From Owenia fusiformis (Eukaryota; Annelida; Polychaeta; Sabellida; Oweniidae), in NCBI GenBank assembly GCA_903813345.2, contig CAIIXF020000009.1, forward strand, positions 31,191,259-31,255,258: a DNA stretch of 64,000 nt, in the 5' to 3' direction. Of this stretch, positions 60,010 through 64,000 are shown one piece after another (position 1 is the first letter of the stretch; each line of letters begins with the position of its first letter). The notes beneath the pieces were generated by a model that did no database searches, was not told the DNA's origin, and saw nothing but the letters and a program-made list of their open reading frames with translations. Both the position numbers and the translations under genes were made by a program.

Positions 60010-60363
60010 CATATTTTATGAACTGTATGATTGCTTCATCTATTACCTTTCATTTGGCGCAAATTTCATCAAAATCTAAGCAATAATGACGAAGATATGT
60101 GCCAAACACCGAAAAGAGCCCCTAAAAGTGGGTGTGGCATATTTACTTTGTTACCATAGTAACGCTGCCGCGGATTCAGAATTGCCAACTTAATATATTT
60201 TGAGTGTGTTATCTATTCCCTTCCATTTGGTGTGAATTTCATCGAAATCTGAGCAATAATGAAGGAGATAAGGGCCAAACACTGAAAAGAGCCCATAAAA
60301 GTGGGCGTGGCTTGTTTACTTGGTTACCATAGCAACGCCGTCGCGGATTCAGAATTGCCAACA
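60010..60363 (+). repeat. Two tandem ~175-bp units, each with an X-box
   Basis: Both units contain CTTTCATTTGG or CTTCCATTTGG, AATTTCATC, AGCAATAATGA, GAAAAGAGCCC, TTACCATAG.AACGC and GCGGATTCAGAATTGCCAAC in order. The unit boundaries are near 60010, 60188 and 60363. Confidence 0.85.
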
Positions 60364-62080
60364 TCATTTTTCTTGGTAAGTATCACATATAGTTCATAAA
60401 AATATATGTCGCTTAGCTCGCCTCTAAAAAGGACACGGAATTACCTTTGCTCCCATACTATTAGAGTTGCTAGCGGAGTATTACTCATGTAATGCACTTT
60501 TCATAGAATATACCCTGTAAAAGGAAATGCAATTAGTTCGAGTTTGCTAGATGTGTATAGGGACTGTTGAATTCACCGAAATACTATGTCCCTAGGCTGT
60601 ATGCTCTCACAGATCGCATGAGATTTGACAATATTAGAAGCATCGTTGATTTAATTGAATTTTTACACGGTCATTATGAATTACTTATATATTTAACATT
60701 TTATTACCAATTACGCAATTGTCTCTCTAAATTGTATGGTATACATGACTTATCAAATGACAATCTTAAAAAACATATAATGGTGTTTGATTTGTTTTTC
60801 TCATTCATACTCGCTTTACTTTATAAGAAATACTTAAAAAAGAATACTTTATAAGAAATACATAGGTCGGTAAATGTATGTCATATGCATGATATATTTA
60901 ATGTCAAAATATAAGGTCAAAATAGCACTTTTAAACAGCAAAATCTTCATTTAAACTTTATCCCAAAAGATCCGATGTTATCGGACGCCAGACCCGATGT
61001 GAAAACTATCATTACGGATAAACTATGAGTACTGGGTTCAAGGAAATATATAATAATAGCCAAGGGCCTTGATCCGAGGCAATTAGTTTTCCTAAGACCC
61101 AGTACGAATTATTAATCTAACCTAAGCTCCACATCGACTCTTATGAAAGATAAATGGTCCATGGTCCAATTTTGGGAAAAAATGATATCATTTGTATTGA
61201 CTTCGAAATAAGTGCGTTGAGAAGTGAGTGGGTGTAATTAGTTCAGCTTCAATGCACTGCATGTAACAGGCCAGCTACAGTTTATTAGTTTGTGTTTATA
61301 ATTCAACTATTAGATGAGTGAATAGGGTGTCATTAGTTCAGCTTTAGTGTATTGCATGAGACAATCAATCGTCTTTTTGTGCCACATTGGTTTTATATAT
61401 GATAGCTTGCTTCTTTAAAAATAATGGAAAAATAATGCACGCTTCTTTGTCAAAACTGTACGTTCTTTAAAACAAACTAAATTCCATTCTACCGTGTTGC
61501 TCGAGTGTAGCACAACGAAAGCCTAAAGTATATCATTAGCTATATCACAAGTGATTTGTGGGAACTTTAAAGCTATCTACACGTGTTAAAATGTTAGGTC
61601 CAGATTGTTAATTTTAAATTGTATATTTAGAAAAATAAATACAATTACATGACTACCTTTAGCCTCGTATGTTAAGAACCTGAAAATGAGTAATTTATTG
61701 GTAAGTCTATTTTGTACTAATCTTAGCAGCTTCCATTTGCAAATATCGCATTTAATTTGGTGTGTCTATAAATAGAATAGAACAAAAAACAACATAATAA
61801 GATACAAAAGGAATCACAGAATCTCTGAAAAACTCAAAACAGCTTGTATGTATGTAAAAGACGACCCAATAGTTGATCGAGTACTTATATCAGCTGGTAT
61901 GGCCGTAGATAACACTATGTTCGCTTCATCTGTTCCATGTTACATTCTCCAGTGCAATTGTAACAGTGTAACTAGATAACGACAACTCCGCGGAGTAGCA
62001 AATCCCAACGAACAAAATATCAATTACCGAATTCCAATCAATTATACTCATTAATTTGGTTAAAATTGAAAAAATTAGAT
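60364..62080. other. Intergenic; second copy of a short hairpin repeat
   Basis: At 61028-61118, TACTGGGTTCAAGGAAA..ATAATAGCC is mirrored by GGCAATTAGTTTTCC..GACCCAGTA, a better-preserved copy of the hairpin at 54112. A 95-codon ORF at 60567 has no recognisable motif. No gene is supported. Confidence 0.45.
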
Positions 62081-62084
62081 TTTA

Positions 62085-62400
62085 GAATTGCGAATTCCTG
62101 CAAAGCAGCCTTTTTGAATTTTCTGAGATACAAATCTGAAAAAAATACCATAATTGTGATACTACTAATTCCTTCAATTTGAGTATAATATAGCCATACT
62201 TTGAAGGGATCGAAAAATTATTGCTAAATCGTACATTAGACGGCCATTTTGAATTTTACGAGGCTCGAATCAGAAAAAAGATACAATATTTGCAATCTAC
62301 TCTTAATTGCTTTTCATTTGAGTATAATAAAGCTATACTTCAGAAAGATCTAAAAATTAGCGAAAATTTCTGTTTCCTGTCCCCCCATACATGGCCCCTG
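62085..62400 (+). repeat. Two degenerate ~130-bp tandem units
   Basis: TTTTGAATTTT(A/C)(C/T)GAG.. , AATC.GAAAAAA.ATAC, TTTGAGTATAATA.AGC.ATACTT recur in order at about 62110-62210 and 62240-62350. Confidence 0.65.
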
Positions 62401-62654
62401 GGGGTCAGGATGAAAAACACAGAATATATGTGAAATAAATAAATGTTGTGAATATACTACCAACATTTCAAACAATAATATTAATTACTTTGGTTTAGAA
62501 TGAAAAATTTATGATTTTTGCGAAAAAGTCCCGTCATTTTTTAAGCGGCGGCCATCTTGAAAAAAAAAATTTTGCGTAAAACTATTCACCAATATACATC
62601 TTTCCACTAAATATGAAAAAAATCCGTCTACTAGTATTTGAGTTATCTTCCGGA

Positions 62655-62740
62655 CAGACGGACGGACTGACTGACTGACTGACTGACTGACTGACTGACT
62701 GACTGACGGACTGACGGACTGACGGACAGACGGACGGACG
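62655..62740. repeat. (GACT)n/(GACG)n microsatellite
   Basis: A run of GACT changes into GACGGACT and GACGGACG units. It gives spurious Ser/Val/Arg-rich ORFs on the minus strand. Confidence 0.95.
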
Positions 62741-62821
62741 GAGAGCTTCACTATATCCCTACCGAACTTCGTTCGTTGGGATAATAACCCCACCCACGTG
62801 TCTTGATCATTACCCCTTTAG

Positions 62822-63675
62822 GACGTGATTTCGCTACTGTTGACTGTGAGCTTCTGCAAGACAGCATGGATTGACGAGCCATGTAGAAACAGCGCTACAC
62901 CCCAGTGCCCCGCTGGGTAAGATTTAAATATTCTATAATTCGCAATGTTTCATGGTCTTGCTTGTGCTTTTGGATTATGTTAGAAACTGTTTCGTTGTAC
63001 TCGTACGTTACACCATTGTTTGGAATTCTGGCCATTTATTTTCTTCGGATCGCATTCAGTTCCTTCAATAAAACTCGTGCATAGTATCACTTAATTTTTT
63101 CATGAAATAAAAGTTATTTACTTGATAGATAAATGGAATTTGCACTTCGTGGTTTCTTTACAACTGCCTGCATTTAAATGCATTGGCAATTTTCACTTTT
63201 CAGGTACGACGAGCCACCTCTTCTCATTGTTTCCTTAGACGGATTCAGAGCAGAGTATTTACTTCGCAATCTTACCCCCACTCTCCAGAGATTTACCGAA
63301 TGTGGATCTCATTCTAAATACATGCGTGCAGTCTACCCAACCAAGACTTTTGTTAATCATTACTCCATCATATCTGTAAGTAGTACTAACGTTCATTATG
63401 TTAGGTTGGTTGGTTACCTCCAAGTAATACCAAACGTACGTCTTTCATCGCCATTTATATGTGTGTATATATGTACATTTTGTTCCGATTTAAACTTTTG
63501 TTTCATATACGATACTATTTAAAATTTACATAAAACGTGAGTTGTTCTTTACCAGGGTCTCTACCCAGAAGACCACGGTCTGATAGATCAGAATATGTAC
63601 GACATGGAAATGAGGGCGCAGTTCCGGTTTACTACCGATTCAAAGAACGATCCAAGATGGTGGCAAGGAGAGCCA
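62822..63675 (+). CDS. ENPP: ENPP-family ectonucleotide pyrophosphatase/phosphodiesterase (partial)
   Basis: Three consecutive exons: the first ends at 62916 (start uncertain, acceptor at 62820-62821 or 62849-62850), then 63204-63375 and 63556-63675; phases 2, 0 and 0. The encoded order WIDEPC, QCPAGYDEPPLLIVSLDGF, RAEYL, YMRAVYPTKTF, NHYSII, SGLYPEDHG and WWQGEP matches the linker after the somatomedin-B repeats and the start of the phosphodiesterase domain of ENPP1-3. The first zinc-binding Asp (SLDGF) and the nucleophilic Thr (PTKTF) are present. The enzyme should hydrolyse nucleotide or lysophospholipid phosphodiester bonds outside the cell; the substrate class cannot be told from this part. 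The somatomedin-B exons are not found upstream and the rest of the catalytic domain lies beyond the right edge. Confidence 0.9.
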
Positions 63676-63717
63676 GTTAGTATTATTATATTATTATATA
63701 TCATTATTAGTCCAGCC

Positions 63718-63985
63718 ACACTCCCCTTCATAAGTTTGGCAACCGGAAGTACCCTTTTGAATCAAGGAGGATTGGCTCCCAGAGTGCAACATCGATATTC
63801 TGTTCCAAATATGGGGATGTCGTACTACAAACATCGAATTCAAATTGCCGCCATTTTGTTCACTTCAACATTTGAATCATGAATTTTGGTCTTATTTCCT
63901 AACGAAAAATTCCAAATCTCACAAGAAAGGATCGAGCTATTGGTTCGAATCTTTTGAACTGTTCATCTTTGATAGACTAGGTGCG
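63718..63985 (+). repeat. Mariner-MITE terminus plus dispersed repeat (copy 3), truncated by window
   Basis: CACTCCCCTTCATAAGTTTGGCAACC starts near 63720 and matches the terminus of the MITE at 33959, then runs into AAGGAGGATTGGCTCCCAGAG and the rest of the repeat seen at 52737. It lies in an ENPP intron. The end shares GACTAG.TGCGAGTAGATA with 37711. Confidence 0.7.
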
Positions 63986-64000
63986 AGTAGATATAAGCTT

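Noticed and set aside
60567-60854. 95-codon ORF
   Set aside because: Rich in hydrophobic and Lys/Asn residues as expected from AT-rich DNA; no motif or promoter support.
62509-62793. Ser/Val/Arg-rich minus-strand ORF
   Set aside because: Produced by the GACT microsatellite.
1-64000. CRISPR arrays, operons, bacterial signals
   Set aside because: The window is animal DNA with introns; none of the repeats has CRISPR spacing.

Overview
This is an animal nuclear genome window: AT-rich, with split genes (GT-AG introns), polyadenylation signals, metazoan protein families and a very heavy load of interspersed and foldback repeats. A DIRS retrotransposon, many palindromic non-autonomous DNA elements and long introns fit a marine invertebrate, but the sequence alone does not fix the phylum.

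Four host protein genes and one partial one are supported. (1) 1840-2950 (+): last three exons of a Ly6/uPAR-fold, probably GPI-anchored protein. (2) 12345-29704 (+): a complete group XII secreted phospholipase A2 in four exons, with a first intron of about 15.9 kb. (3) 19008-20069 (-): an intronless amine-type class A GPCR nested inside that intron on the opposite strand. (4) 39596-45401 (+): a complete four-exon secreted protease of 531 residues with two thrombospondin-1-like repeats, a charged KPEK-type linker and a trypsin domain with an intact triad and Asp189. (5) 62822-63675 (+): exons of an ENPP-family ectonucleotide pyrophosphatase/phosphodiesterase running off the right edge. The genes belong to unrelated pathways; all but the GPCR lie on the + strand, and all products are secreted or at the cell surface.

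The rest is mostly mobile DNA. The main structures are: a 6.1 kb composite element (4559-10683) with G-run termini and a 6-bp target duplication, sitting inside a ~160-bp satellite and carrying two foldback blocks, one a ~3.4 kb palindrome made of opposed tandem repeats; a 5.4 kb DIRS-type element (46386-51769) with inverted termini, an internal complementary region that records its circle junction, an intact gag-like ORF1 and degraded RT/RNase H and tyrosine recombinase; a three-layer nest at 55138-56763; three copies of a long-armed foldback family (22857, 36185, 37141); two copies of a TTAA-type MITE (30469, 34903); several mariner-type MITEs; an antisense LINE tail (31560-32075); and G- or C-rich minisatellites at 20440-21590 and 57190-58460. 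The segment 58.9-60.4 kb holds five near-perfect RFX X-box palindromes carried by local repeats.
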